Positions 33,711 to 44,061 of a stretch of DNA of 64,000 nucleotides are shown one piece after another. The notes under the pieces were generated by a model. That model ran no database searches. It saw nothing but the letters and a program-made list of their open reading frames with translations, and was not told the DNA's origin. This stretch comes from Isoetes taiwanensis (Eukaryota; Streptophyta; Lycopodiopsida; Isoetales; Isoetaceae): NCBI GenBank assembly GCA_021234155.1, contig JAJEKV010000054.1, forward strand, positions 7,460,655-7,524,654, read 5' to 3'. Position numbers and translations under genes: made by a program. Positions within the stretch are counted from its first letter, which is position 1. Each line of letters starts with the position of its first letter.

Positions 33711-34615
33711 CAGGGTATTTTTTAACCTCCCTACATGTTTGACGGGGCGTAATATATTGGCCACTACTTACCTTAGATAATTTGCTAAGCGTAATTTGGC
33801 CTGACCCTTTTTTGCATTGTTACACCAAGAGGTTGTAAGTTAAATGGCGAAATCGAGGAACTATTGTTTTTTCAAATATTTAGATTGGCCACATCCATAC
33901 ATCTAAGACATAAAGATGATAGCCATGTCAGTAAAACGATCTTTAGTTTCTATGATGTTGTATGCAGCTCACAAACAAATACATGCTACTACGCGTCTCC
34001 AACTAAGATTACTATGAGATCTATATTGAACATGTAGAATGTAGGCATAAGCACAAATAGATTTGGTAGGATGGATCTCATCGAAAACCATATTGCAGGT
34101 ACTTGGTAAATGGAAACTAACCTTGATTTTAATTAGGAGAATGCAGAGGAGATTCAGGCTGGATGATGAAGAACAAATTGGGGATGTGAATTGCAAATCG
34201 AATCAAAACAAATTTGAACCTAAGAAAAAAATACTATAATATTAGAAATGCCTTTAGAATTTTAGGGTTAAACTCAAAAGCCCAAAAACCGTGGCAAAAT
34301 TGTGTCCCTAGACTTAGCCAATATAGAGCTTGGCCATAACCATAGAATTATAAAATTATTCCATGGTTTAAATGGCCACTACAACAAGCTGCTAGCATGC
34401 ATAATATTTTGGAATGGCCACGCCCTAGGGGTTCGGATATTTGGCAAATATCAAATTGGCCACTTATAAAGTGAATTTAATAAGTTGGTGTTTTGAACTG
34501 GCCACCACTCTTTGGTCATGGTGAGAATGCATCCTACTCTGGCGTGGCCGACTATTTTATGAAATATATGATTGTGTGGCCAACTGGCCCGCCAGGGCCA
34601 CTAAAAAACACCTTG
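33711..34615. mobile_element. Non-autonomous hAT-like element, 905 bp, inserted in LINE ORF1
   Basis: An exact 8-bp target duplication TGGTATAC flanks it (33703-33710 and 34616-34623). The left end CAGGGTATTTTTTAACC and the reverse complement of the right end CAAGGTGTTTTTTAGTGG form an imperfect terminal inverted repeat starting CA.GG, as in hAT elements. The motif TGGCC (mostly TGGCCAC) occurs near both ends, at 33797, 33886, 34331, 34373, 34415, 34457, 34499, 34545, 34577 and 34585, typical of subterminal transposase-binding repeats. It has no transposase. Without the element and one duplication, the LINE frame on both sides (SLRIP and EVADSIRELGK) is continuous. Confidence 0.85.
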
Positions 34616-35356
34616 TGGTATACGTAGCGAAACACGCTCAATCAGTATATTTCCCTTATCCTTGTCTCCCCCCTCAGGGCCATAACTTCCCACTTGGGTA
34701 CCACGTTGTTTCAAGGTGTTGTCCTGAGGCAAAGAAATTTCCATTTCTCGTAGACCGTCACCTTGGTTGGGGCATCCCTCAGGCCCACCCTGGCCCGATG
34801 TACTAGCCACATCCTTGTATCTAGGTACCCTCAACAAGGCTTTTCCACCACCTCGTGGAAGTAACACCTGGTCTTCCGCCTGTTGGGGATTGACACCCCC
34901 TTTGTCTTGCACTTGTTGAGGATTGGCGCCTCCCTTGTCAAGCGTTTGCTGAGTCTTGGCATCTCCCTCATCAATGTTCAAGGTATCCATATGACATGAA
35001 GTATTCTCCTTGGAAGGCTCGTGGGCATTTATTGGATGGGCCATAGCTTGTAGATCAGTGGCCACCGCTTGAAGATGTCCCACTTGGGTTGGAGCAGTCC
35101 CCTCCAAATTTAAAGCATGAAGTTGAAGCAATGGACCCATGCCAGAGGCAGACACATCTTTATTGTGCAGAGCACAACAATTTTCTTTTATATATGAAAC
35201 CTTCAAAACATCACCATATATAACGCCTTCACTCATAACTATGCAACCCAAAATGGCAACCAACTAGCCCCATTGGCATCCTACTAGCTATATGAGATCT
35301 TCTACGGGCAACATCCAACCAAGATAGGAATTTGCACCAAAATCGGGCCCCGTGGC

Positions 35357-36380
35357 CTAGTGTAAGTCTAACCAGTATAGATCCTCCAACCATTCAACAA
35401 AAACTGTGAAAGTATGCATGGGCCGCTGCCGAGACTCACGGAAATGAAATGCCCTGACCCGAGTTAGTACTGCGTCAAGGTTACCTTGGACTGTGAAGAA
35501 CCCATCCTCCTCAAAATAAGATTCCCAAAGTGCTTGCCTCATAACAATCAATTCCCACAACTCCCCAGGGTTGCCAGTGATCCATCCCCATCTTACGAAG
35601 GATCTATTTGCCAAAATGGCTGGAGCATAAATGAAGGGATCGTGAGTGCTGCTAGGCGATGAGGAGGCTCCAGACCAGTGCGCATCGGATGACTCAGATG
35701 AATCAGATGATGTTGACGAGATGACCACCACCTCACCCTCCGTTTGATCCATGCTAAATCTTGTAGATCTCAATGCGGACCTGACAGTCGTAGTAGTCAC
35801 TCTGGGCATGCAATATGGCGGCTGGGATGATTGCCGAACTACCCAAGTAGTTATGGCGCCAAAGAACAATGACAGTTGGGACGTGATCGGTGGTGACGCT
35901 CTCCGCCCCAATAAAAAGTTGTTCTGGGAAGGTATGCTCCTCGAAGAGCCACTCCCACAACTCCGCTCCCGTACCCTCAAGCCAACCACAGAGCAAGCTG
36001 TTGTTGTTGCTGCAGATAATGACAAAGTATTTGAGCAACGGTCTTTCGAGCTCTTGCAAGTGCTGAATTTCCCCTTCCTCGATCACTTCCTCCTCCAATC
36101 CGCCAGCTTCGGCCAACACTCCGACTTCGGCAACTACCGGAACCGCCTGATCCCCTGGCAGCGAGTTGGCTGCTGGAAGGAAGATGGTGCTGCCCATAGG
36201 GATCAGCACAGGGGCCACTGGGGATGGGGCAAAGACTCTATAGGCAGGAGGTGGAGGAGCAAAGCCCAGCATTGGTGCAAGAATTGAAGATGCTTGCATT
36301 GGTGCAGGTAATGGTTGAACAGGAGGAGTCGCTGCCGAGGATGATGGATCTTGAATAAGACTTGGCCAAGGGATGCCCAT
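35357..36380 (-). CDS. ORF(s) in the LINE 5' region, unknown
   Basis: Two overlapping frames. 35754-36380 begins MGIPWPSLIQDPSSSAATPP, is Pro/Ala-rich and then acidic, and holds CGWLEGTGAELWEWLFEE. 35357-36025 ends with a Ser/Asp-rich stretch and WGWITGNPGELWELIVMRQA, FTVFVEWLEDLYWLDLH. The similar GW..G...ELWE...E segments suggest an internal duplication or one protein split by a frameshift. The position upstream of ORF1 suggests an accessory ORF of this LINE lineage or captured host sequence. No family recognised. Confidence 0.35.
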
Positions 36381-36383
36381 GAA

Positions 36384-37517
36384 CTACAATTCGTTTACAG
36401 GGAGGAAGGTGGCACCCAAACCATCAAGGCAGCTAGTGGGGCCAGTAAGCTGGCCAGTCAAGAACCTGGCGCCTAGCGAACAGTGGAGATCCCCGCCAGA
36501 AAAATAGAAATCAGGATGGTAGAATATTAGATGAGCAACCCCAGACCCCAGCCAGAAAGCTTTAACTTTGTTGTAGCAGAGGCTAACGTATAAAGGCCCA
36601 GCTTTGTTGAGGCCAATCCGACTCCAGAATGGAGACCCACTGATTGCAAGAGCTAGAGAGATCTGAGGGCCTCCCAGCATGCAAAAATCAGACCAAGTAC
36701 ATGAACACAGGCAGGCTCTAAGCCCACAAAAGCACACTCAGGCAGAACCACTCCATGCCATGAGTAAGAGGAACAGATAGGCCAACAGCCCACAGACTTG
36801 GCACAACTGCTGCCACAAATGGGGCCACTGTAGTCAAATGAGAGCAGGCTCCCGGGAAGAAACGTCTTCGCATGAGCAAGATGGGGAATTACAATGAAAG
36901 CCTCATCCTTTGGTCTGGCCAGAAGGGGAAAGATAGATCTCAGAGAGGCGCAGTAACTTGCACATCAGCTTGACGGCTTAAGGCTCCAGTTAAATCCCAG
37001 CATCAGAGGGCCACATGATCTTGAAGTTACGGTGCCCACAACAAGAAACAGAGATAAAATTCTTGAAGACAATGAAGACGGAAGAAGCTTGAAGAGTGGT
37101 GAGTTGCTGCATCCACAATCGCAGCTATTTAAAGGAAGAAGAGGTAGAGGTTGCGTAACTGGCAGCTCCTTAGCCCTGCCATGAGAACCCAAAAACTGCA
37201 GGGGGGATTCGTTAGAGCATGAGAGATTTGTACGTTGGCTCCCCCTGTAAGGGGGAGCGTGAGAGATCAAGATCAAGGGGATTTAGCCAGGCCTGGAAGA
37301 TCTAGCCCAGTCAAAAGCCCAGAACTCAAGTCAGCAACTAGCTAGTAGACTGATAGGCCGGTTCAGATTTGAGGGAAGGCAGAGTTTATTGGATTGGAAG
37401 GAAGGCCGATTCAGATTGGCATAAGATCAGAGGCCGAAATCCTGGGAATCGAAGGCCGCTCTCAGCAAGTTTCGGTGGCCGCTAGGTGCTCCGCTCCGCT
37501 CCGCCTCCGCCCCCTCA
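36384..37517 (-). other. LINE 5' region, mostly noncoding
   Basis: Moderately GC-rich sequence with one modest frame (36384-36737). The outermost bases are strongly G-rich on the element strand (repeats of GCGGAG near 37485-37515), as is common at LINE 5' ends carrying an internal promoter. The boundary at about 37517 is set where a sequence shared with 52400-52470 begins. Confidence 0.5.
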
Positions 37518-37530
37518 ATGCACAATCATC

Positions 37531-37590
37531 CTAAGGAATATGAGAGTGCAAGCCTTCACTCAAATTCTTTACCTAGCATGCTACGTTCAC
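37531..37590. repeat. Short match to the flank of repeat family F1
   Basis: AAGGAATATGAGAGTGCAAG followed by CACTCAAATTCTTTACCTAG matches 52414-52470, which lies directly downstream of the F1 copy at 51908-52345. This suggests the 10-kb LINE landed in or beside an F1-type repeat. Confidence 0.55.
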
Positions 37591-37599
37591 TAACCACCC

Positions 37600-40430
37600 C
37601 AAAAAAAATACGCTAACAAAATTTCAAAAAATCAAGGAAGAATGCAAGATCTCCACTACATAAGATTTTTGTTTTGGCGTATCATGGGAGATGTTTATTT
37701 TTGGGATTTGATTAAAAAAAAACAAGGTGCTGCGCACAGAGGGTTGCCCTCCATGGCCAAAGGGTGAAGTGGCTTAAATCGTTGGTGCTCAACTTGGAAC
37801 AAGTATGGTAAAAGCATAAGGACAAGTTTAATAGGGGAGAGTATGGAAATACATGTTTTGTCGGCATAGAAATGAGAGAACTTCTTGAAGACCTCTGCTC
37901 GGTTTTTTGTCATAGAGGGCTTCAAACATCTGAGGAGCAGGTTTTGTAGAGGAATAAAGCATTGATGCATAGCCTAACTCCAAACCCCGCAAGAAAAAGT
38001 AAAACCCAATGATCGCAGACTCGAAATGCAAGATCTAGAACAACGCACAGGCCAAGAATTCCCTCGCTCTCTCTCCGCCCTAGGAATGATACAATATATG
38101 AGCATTGATGCAGGGGGGTCCGGTGCAATTTGTATGTTTTAAGCTTGTACGTTGCATTGTGTAGTCTTGATGAATGAGTTATGTGGGTGATGATTATGGG
38201 TGTTTTATTTATGCGTGCTTTGTCTTAATGGTTTTGTTTAAAGTAGTTAATGCTTGATTTGAATTCTAGGATTTGGAGTTTGCAGATGATGAGTGAAAGT
38301 GAGGCGTATTTACATTTGTTGTGTCATGTGAGTAAGTTGGCTTGCCACTGATAAAGCCAGCTCAAAAAAAAGTGGAGGCATTTTCAACATGCTATATTCT
38401 GACAATCTTAGCAATAAAAGATCTTATAACCTAACTAAGAAGTCATTAGAGCATAGTTGAGATGCCAAAAGTACTACCATGCGTTGCATGTTTATACAGG
38501 AAGGAGAGGCTTGAACATGGTCTACAGATGTGGCCTTATTTTTAAAAGAATGTTTGGATTATGATAAAATATAAAATATTCTATCATCATGAGAGTTGCT
38601 GGTAATTTGGACAATTGTGCATCTATAATATTTGTTTGGATAACTACTTTGCTCAAACCAGCACTCAATTTTAGACATGGCAATGCATTCCTTGATATTA
38701 TTTGTAAGACAAAACCTTCAGAGGTTAGATCGCAAAATCCATCCATGGAATTTGGTGATCTATCTTTTTATTTTTCTATGCTCCCTATGTAGTTCAGGGC
38801 ACTGGTCTATCCAATTGCCATGGACTGTGTCTTTGTAAGCTTCATGGGAAAACCTGTCCACAATGTCTCACGCCCACATAAGCAAAATGAACTTTGCCAT
38901 CATTCAAGATGTTATGCACACTCCAATGCATGAGGGTGCCTGGTCTGCTCTAGTATTGGTTTTCATTGTCCAATCTGGGCCCTTTGGTCATTGAAATTCG
39001 TTATGGCATTTTGCGACACTTGTATTGAAATTACAAGGTTTCCAGCTTCAACAACTTGTGCAGCACACATAAATTAACTTTGCAATCTTGAGATAAGCCT
39101 CACTTGGAATATATTATAGACTTTAGAGATTATTCATTCTAGTATGGAAATCCGTTAGATATAATAGTCACTAATTTTGCACTTTTTTATGTGTATTGAA
39201 GGAACAGGTCTTAGGATGGAGCATTTTAAAGTTTGTCTCTTCTTTTTGCATTTATACACTCATTTAAGAGATTGTCTTGAAATGTATGGGTATCTTGTTT
39301 TAGTTGACATCCGAACGCGAGAATATTTGTGAAATTTGACCTTACGCAGTATTCAAACTTGCACAGCATGCCATGGCGAAACATGCAACAGCATGGTTGC
39401 ATTTGATTTCTAAAGGTGTGATGTCAATAGTTCGAATAGGGCATTAGGCATGGGTATTAGATGGATGTAACGAAATGCATAGGTTAAAAGAAGTAGAGTG
39501 GAATAGACAAATAGAATAAAATTGTGGAATATTATAAAATGTGATAGTGGAATGGGATGGGTAGATGAGTGTGTAGAGTACTTTGTTGCCTGTGACTTTG
39601 GCTTCATAAAAGCATGGATCTAACAAAACTATAATCGAAGTGCAGTAGTAGAAAATTGAATATCTGTGTAATTGGCAACATCTGTTTCGAATGTTTGCAC
39701 ATTCGTGTTTGTATCGTGTTTGCACATCTATATTTCTATCAATCAAACACACGTGGAGGATCCATGTAGGGTTGCATTACAACTTGTTGAATGTCTAAAT
39801 ACGACGATGGCGAGTAAAAGTATTATCCTGAAATTCATACAACAGATCTTGCAATTCTTTTTGGCCTTTTGAATTCTCTATGACCTCGCTATCAGCACTT
39901 ATATAAACGGATTCAGCCAATTCATGGCTTACCTGCAACAAGAGCTTCCCTTGCTACACGAGTAGTGATTGTTGCTTGATGCTTCACTCAAATCTGTCCA
40001 CCTCCTTGCAACGGACGACCTCCTTCCTTCTCTTCCAGCCTTTTCGGCCGCCTCCTTCTCTCGCTTCCTGTAACAGTTCCGGCCTTCAGAACCGAGGCCT
40101 CCCCAATCGTGGCTAAGCCACGTGGATTTAAGAAGCAAATTATTAGGATTCAAGGAATATCCGATGGGATCAAAATTGTACTATTAGAGGTATAGCTTGA
40201 AAAATATTTTTTAAGATGCAAACCAATAGTAAACATGTGCAAGTATAGAGGTCAAAGAATGTCAATCTAAAAATTGAGTTGCCCCACTGAAAATTGTGAA
40301 TAAGTTCCAACAAAGCCACTTGACCTTATTGATGTGGTGGGCCTTTTACAATATTGTAAATGTGTTAAGAGGCCCTACCATAAAAACCATGTTGTATTGC
40401 ATGTCCAAATTTGTTAAGGCCAGAAGGGCC
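37600..40430. other. AT-rich intergenic stretch, no gene recognised
   Basis: Only short open frames are present (37695-38128 minus, 38589-38792 plus, 39929-40153 minus), none with a motif I recognise. A poly-A/T-rich patch lies near 37600-37730. No repeat units or inverted repeats were noticed. Confidence 0.35.
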
Positions 40431-40439
40431 CAAAATTTT

Positions 40440-41040
40440 TGTAATATACACATTGCCTCATTTAATATAGTCTCTTGGGAATCGAATCTGGATACTCCAA
40501 GCCTCCTCTAATCTCTCCTTGTCCTTCCAAAGCGAACGCAACGCAACCAATCATGGGCACATCTGTACATATACTTTTCAACGTAGGATTCCAACCACAA
40601 TGGCTTAAAAATCCTGCAACAGCCTCATGATCCAAATGATACATGTAATATGACATTGTTTTCTGTTTGTCTAACCACTCTAAGTACCTTTTGTCTGATA
40701 TGCTTATTTCTTCTTCATTATCTCCTAAGCCCAAAATAAAGATGGCAATAATGGTCCCACTGCTAAATAACTTGAGCTCTGCATTAGAATATCTCTCATT
40801 GCCCTTGTTTTTACTGGTTCAACCTCGTCAAAATTACTTGATAGAACATGTTTTACTCGGGATAATGTTTCATATCCCTTATTGATCACTGCTAGTTTTT
40901 CTGAGTGAAGAACAAGACAGGCAAGTCTGTAGGCTTCAAAAGCATGCCAGGAATAAAGTTAATAATCTCATCCTTGATATTTTTCCTGTTGATCCTGCAT
41001 ACAATAATAACTAATTTCATTATTGTTATTGGGCTAACTT
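40440..41040 (-). pseudogene. UDP-glycosyltransferase (family 1) remnant
   Basis: Two coding segments match plant UGTs. Near 40930-41000, in one frame, IKDEIINFIPGMLLKPTDLP fits the conserved NFIPG...R/KPxDLP region. At 40462-40734, in another frame, YLEWLDKQ and [20 protein letters not shown] followed by [10 protein letters not shown] fit the PSPG box (HCGWNS.LES...GVPM). The middle of the protein and both ends are missing, and the frames do not match, so this is a fossil. No intact UGT lies nearby. Confidence 0.75.
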
Positions 41041-41344
41041 CCAATGCAAACAAGAAAAGAAGTTATTATCAACACATAATATATTACCTGTAACAAGAAA
41101 AGGTCCTCCACCTATGTAAAGGAGGCTGCAGAATGGACAAACAGCATCTCGGATCACACTTGGCCGTGAATATGAGTAGTGCTACATCTATGACTTCTGA
41201 ACCGGCTCTACAGAATCAGAATTCTTCTGCCATGCATATTCAGCTTCTGCAACTGGCTCTACTGAATCAGAATTTGCCATCTAAAATTATCAACAAAAGT
41301 AATGATGGGATGAATGATAGGAGAGGATGCTGGACAGAATTCGG

Positions 41345-41692
41345 TTACATTACAGAGCAAGCTATTGCTTCAAAGAAATAATAGGACAAAACTGATAACC
41401 TGTGAAGCAGCTTCAGTAAATCTTCAGTAAATCGCTCATAACTAGTTTTTTTCAGTGATCGCTCACAGCAGGGTTTCTTCAATCGCCCAAAAAACGTTAC
41501 TTTCATCACAACAATATGATCTATAGCTGTTATTTTAGAAGAGAAGTTCATAAACGGTTGCAACTCCTCCCTGGTAGCCAAAGTTTCCTTGGCATAAAAA
41601 TTTGAAAACAATGCCTTGAAAGGAGCTAACATTGTTTCTCCTCTGTAAACGTCCAGAAGGCAACTAAAGATGAGAATCGTTGCCAAAGCCAA
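41345..41692 (-). CDS. Possible exon, 115-codon ORF, unknown
   Basis: An open frame with protein-like composition (YRGETMLAPFKALFSNFYAK, KVTFFGRLKKPCCERSLKKT). It lies between the UGT remnant and the probable minus-strand gene at 42.4-44 kb. No splice sites were confirmed. It could be an extra exon, a separate fragment, or chance. Confidence 0.2.
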   Translation of the reverse strand: MALATILIFSCLLDVYRGETMLAPFKALFSNFYAKETLATREELQPFMNFSSKITAIDHIVVMKVTFFGRLKKPCCERSLKKTSYERFTEDLLKLLHRLSVLSYYFFEAIACSVM

Positions 41693-42239
41693 GCGCCCTC
41701 AGCATCATACCAGTGTAAAAAAGGGGAAGCAAATGCACGATTGAAGAATCCTTTCCAAACAAAACACAGTAATAAAGAAGCAGCTGTTGGCCGAGATTAC
41801 GAACCCTAAAATTCCACGAGATTGCCTTTTGTTTCTGTCAAGCTGTAACAAAACCTAAGGCATGTGCCCAACAAACAAATCGACCAGCAACAAACGCCTA
41901 CAACGTGATGTGGATTCCGCCTCAAAAAGATAATAAAACAGAGCTCCCAAGAACTAATGTTTGAGAGCTTCCTTGAATTAGAACTGATGCTACAAATGGA
42001 ATCTGCAACTCGCATCTGGAACTGTGGTCAGAAATCGAGATCCTGTTTATTTGCTCCTTTGCCAAAAGAAATTCCTTGCAAAACAATAACTGTGGCCAAT
42101 TTGTATCACTGCAAATCGAGGTAGCCTAAATGTCTTCTGTGCCTTCCGATCGACCACGGCCCTAATATAGGCTGCAAACAAACCCTAAAGCTAAGCTATC
42201 GAGCCATGCATGTCTTTAGATTTTTTCTTTTCTTTTTTT

Positions 42240-42433
42240 TTCTTTTTTTTTTTTTTCTTTTTTAAACATGGGTCAAACCATTGGCAATTGCCATAAAAAA
42301 GCATGAAACTTGTATGCGCACTCTAGATGTACGCATTAGTACATCCACGAGATTACACAACCAAATCATATAAAAACCTTAGGGAAAAAAGTATAAAAAT
42401 ACAAAAACAACCCCCTGTTATTGTGCTACATAT
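42240..42433 (-). repeat. Inverted partner of 49456-49640
   Basis: Read on the minus strand, this contains ATATGTAGCACAATAACAGG, CTAAGGTTTT.ATATGATTT and GATGTACTAATGCGTACATC followed by TAGAGTGC. The plus strand at 49456-49575 carries the same sequence in the same order. Here it overlaps the 3' UTR of the putative gene ending at 42432; at 49.5 kb it follows the cullin pseudogene. Confidence 0.8.
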
Positions 42434-43998
42434 TGTCATCGGTTGCAGTGACTTCAGAATCATTACAGTTGTACCTTCCTCTTCGATATAGCTCAAGATC
42501 ATTAAAGGAACCAACAAAACTGTGTTTTGATTTCAAAATATAGTTATCGAATGTGCTTAAGTTCTATAGCGGGATGCAAAATGCTGATAACAGCATGAAT
42601 CTCTTGTTACAATGGTCCAGCAATGTGTTTGCCAACAACCACCTCTTTGCATCAAGCATTGTTATTCCCACTTGGTTTCCTAAGATCAAAACATTCAATG
42701 AGAATATCCTCAAACCATAAAAGGAGGCTGAACAGAAACTATTTTACTAATTCTGAATACCACCATATAACTATCAACCTCTGCTTTTTTTCTTTTTTTT
42801 CTAGAAAGAAAAACATCTTCTATCATGAATACCTTATAGCAATTCAATAAACTCAAAATCCTAGCAATTTAGAATAGTCAAGGACTATCCATCTACAAAA
42901 TAGTTTACAGAAAAACATATAAAAAGTAAAATTAAAGGAACCTAACCTGGCCTATAATCTGGCGACCATAGAATGCGGAGGATTTCAAGCAAATTATGCA
43001 CATACATAGAATAAAATCTGGAAGTCCTGAAAGTCTGTAATTCTGGCTGCAAGTGCTCACTGCAATAAGCAAAATTTCCATTCAATCATGTTAAGTTTAA
43101 CTTTGTTTTTCCGAAGTAATAATTCAGCCACGAACAGGAAGCGAAGACAAATCATATTTAACATTTAATAAACTGTAAAATGTCAAATTAAATACCTTGA
43201 TGATTATGTATTTAACGTAAACACCAATAGAAGGCAGACTATTCTCGAATGCAGGATAAATATAACACCTGCGCTTAATTGCATCTATGCACATTTGAAG
43301 TCCCTTCAAAGTAGCTCCTTGACATTGCTGTTGCCATTTCCTCACAACATGCAGCATGAGTCCCATCAACAGGCAGCAACAATCGAGCTATAATGTCGAC
43401 AAAATACTGTACAAGAAACAATCATCCAAGTTATAAGGATCTAGAAATACAAGAACATTATGTTCGACTAGCTCGGGTTCTTTTCAAGAAAATGGTACGC
43501 CCATGAGGCGCTGCTTATGATTGGAGACGCTGCTTATGATTGGAGATTACACAACTTAAAAGGGATCAAAATGACATCTATAACTTCATTTTTCAAAAAA
43601 TTGCATAGCTACTTCAGCGCAGGAACTGGCTTTGCCATTGGACAATGTTTATCAAGGTGTTCCAAGCACAGCCATCAATGGACCTAGCTTCGCAGCAAAG
43701 CAAGCGAACGGGAAATATTTCTGGATGTGGAAGAGAAGGAAAAGTGGTATCCATTTATCTAAATATCTGGCGACAGATAGTTGGAACTTGAAAAATTCCT
43801 AGCTCTCATAAAAGCTCCTGTTTAAAATTTATTAACATGTGGTACAACTACCGCAATTAACTGCCAGCAGATAGCAGATATCTGAGCTGCTTAGTTAAGA
43901 TACCTGCTAAACCATTGCCACATTTGTGGTCATTCACTGTACTGACACCATAAAAGCTCAAACATTGCTCTCCCCAGAAGTAGCAGCTGCCTCTACCT
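42432..43998 (-). CDS. 3' exons of a probable spliced gene, product unknown
   Basis: Several minus-strand blocks have splice-like borders. 43910-43989 (after CTTTTTTCAG, donor AGCAG|GTATC) encodes GSCYFWGEQCLSFYGVSTVN. A block below the acceptor TTGTACAG at about 43415 encodes either YFVDIIARLLLPVDGTHAAC in one frame or LKGLQMCIDAIKRRCYIYPA in another, ending ATCAAG|GTATTT. 42960-43062 (after TTATTGCAG, donor GCCAG|GTTAGG) encodes EHLQPELQTFRTSRFYSMYV. The last exon, 42432-42565 (after CTATAG), encodes LSTFDNYILKSKHSFVGSFN and stops TAG. I do not recognise the protein. A LINE lies immediately upstream at 44062, so earlier exons may be further right or lost. Confidence 0.4.
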
Positions 43999-44061
43999 GA
44001 AAAAAGTATTTAATGCACAAGAATTGATTGGCAAAATTGACTCCAAGCTATGTTAATTAGT

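Larger units (their letters stand above)
31516..35263 (-). pseudogene. LINE ORF1: DUF4283/CCHC-type protein with repeat-rich linker
   Basis: The N-terminal part (34618-35263) is Gln/Gly-rich with a short repeat (QQTLDKGGANPQQVQDKGGV). It is separated by a 905-bp hAT-like insertion from the DUF4283-like part (33364-33702: GKMALIGRGIRAYFLIKANT, RGVLACKHAEFFVQRWRPGF). Next, in another frame (32996-33460), come LGRVCLMIDLLQPIPTGVAF and a zinc knuckle C-x2-C-x4-H-x4-C (CKPCSQRFHSGPPC). The C-terminal linker, to about 31516, is acidic and built from tandem duplications. Frame changes occur near 33400, 33000, 32510 and 31900. The protein would bind LINE RNA. Confidence 0.75.
27422..37517 (-). mobile_element. 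Near-complete LINE, about 10 kb including a nested hAT-like element
   Basis: The order on the minus strand is a GC-rich 5' region (37517 down), a long 5' region with its own open frames (35.3-36.7 kb), ORF1 (35263 to about 31516), ORF2 (31337 to 27565), and a short 3' UTR ending in a 13-base poly-A (T27422-27434). The length without the 905-bp insertion is about 9.2 kb, long for a plant LINE because of the extended 5' region and expanded ORF1. ORF2 has only a few breaks, so the copy is relatively young. A possible short target duplication (CAATG at 27417-27421 and 37516-37520) is weak. Confidence 0.85.

Noticed and set aside
33703-34623. The 0.9-kb gap in LINE ORF1 as an intron
   Set aside because: It has an exact 8-bp duplication and hAT-like inverted ends, and LINE ORFs are not normally spliced.
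35751-36287. 178-codon plus-strand frame
   Set aside because: Antisense to the LINE 5' region; a shadow of the minus-strand frames.
27417-37520. CAATG as a firm target duplication of the 10-kb LINE
   Set aside because: Only five bases and not exactly at the borders; it may be chance.
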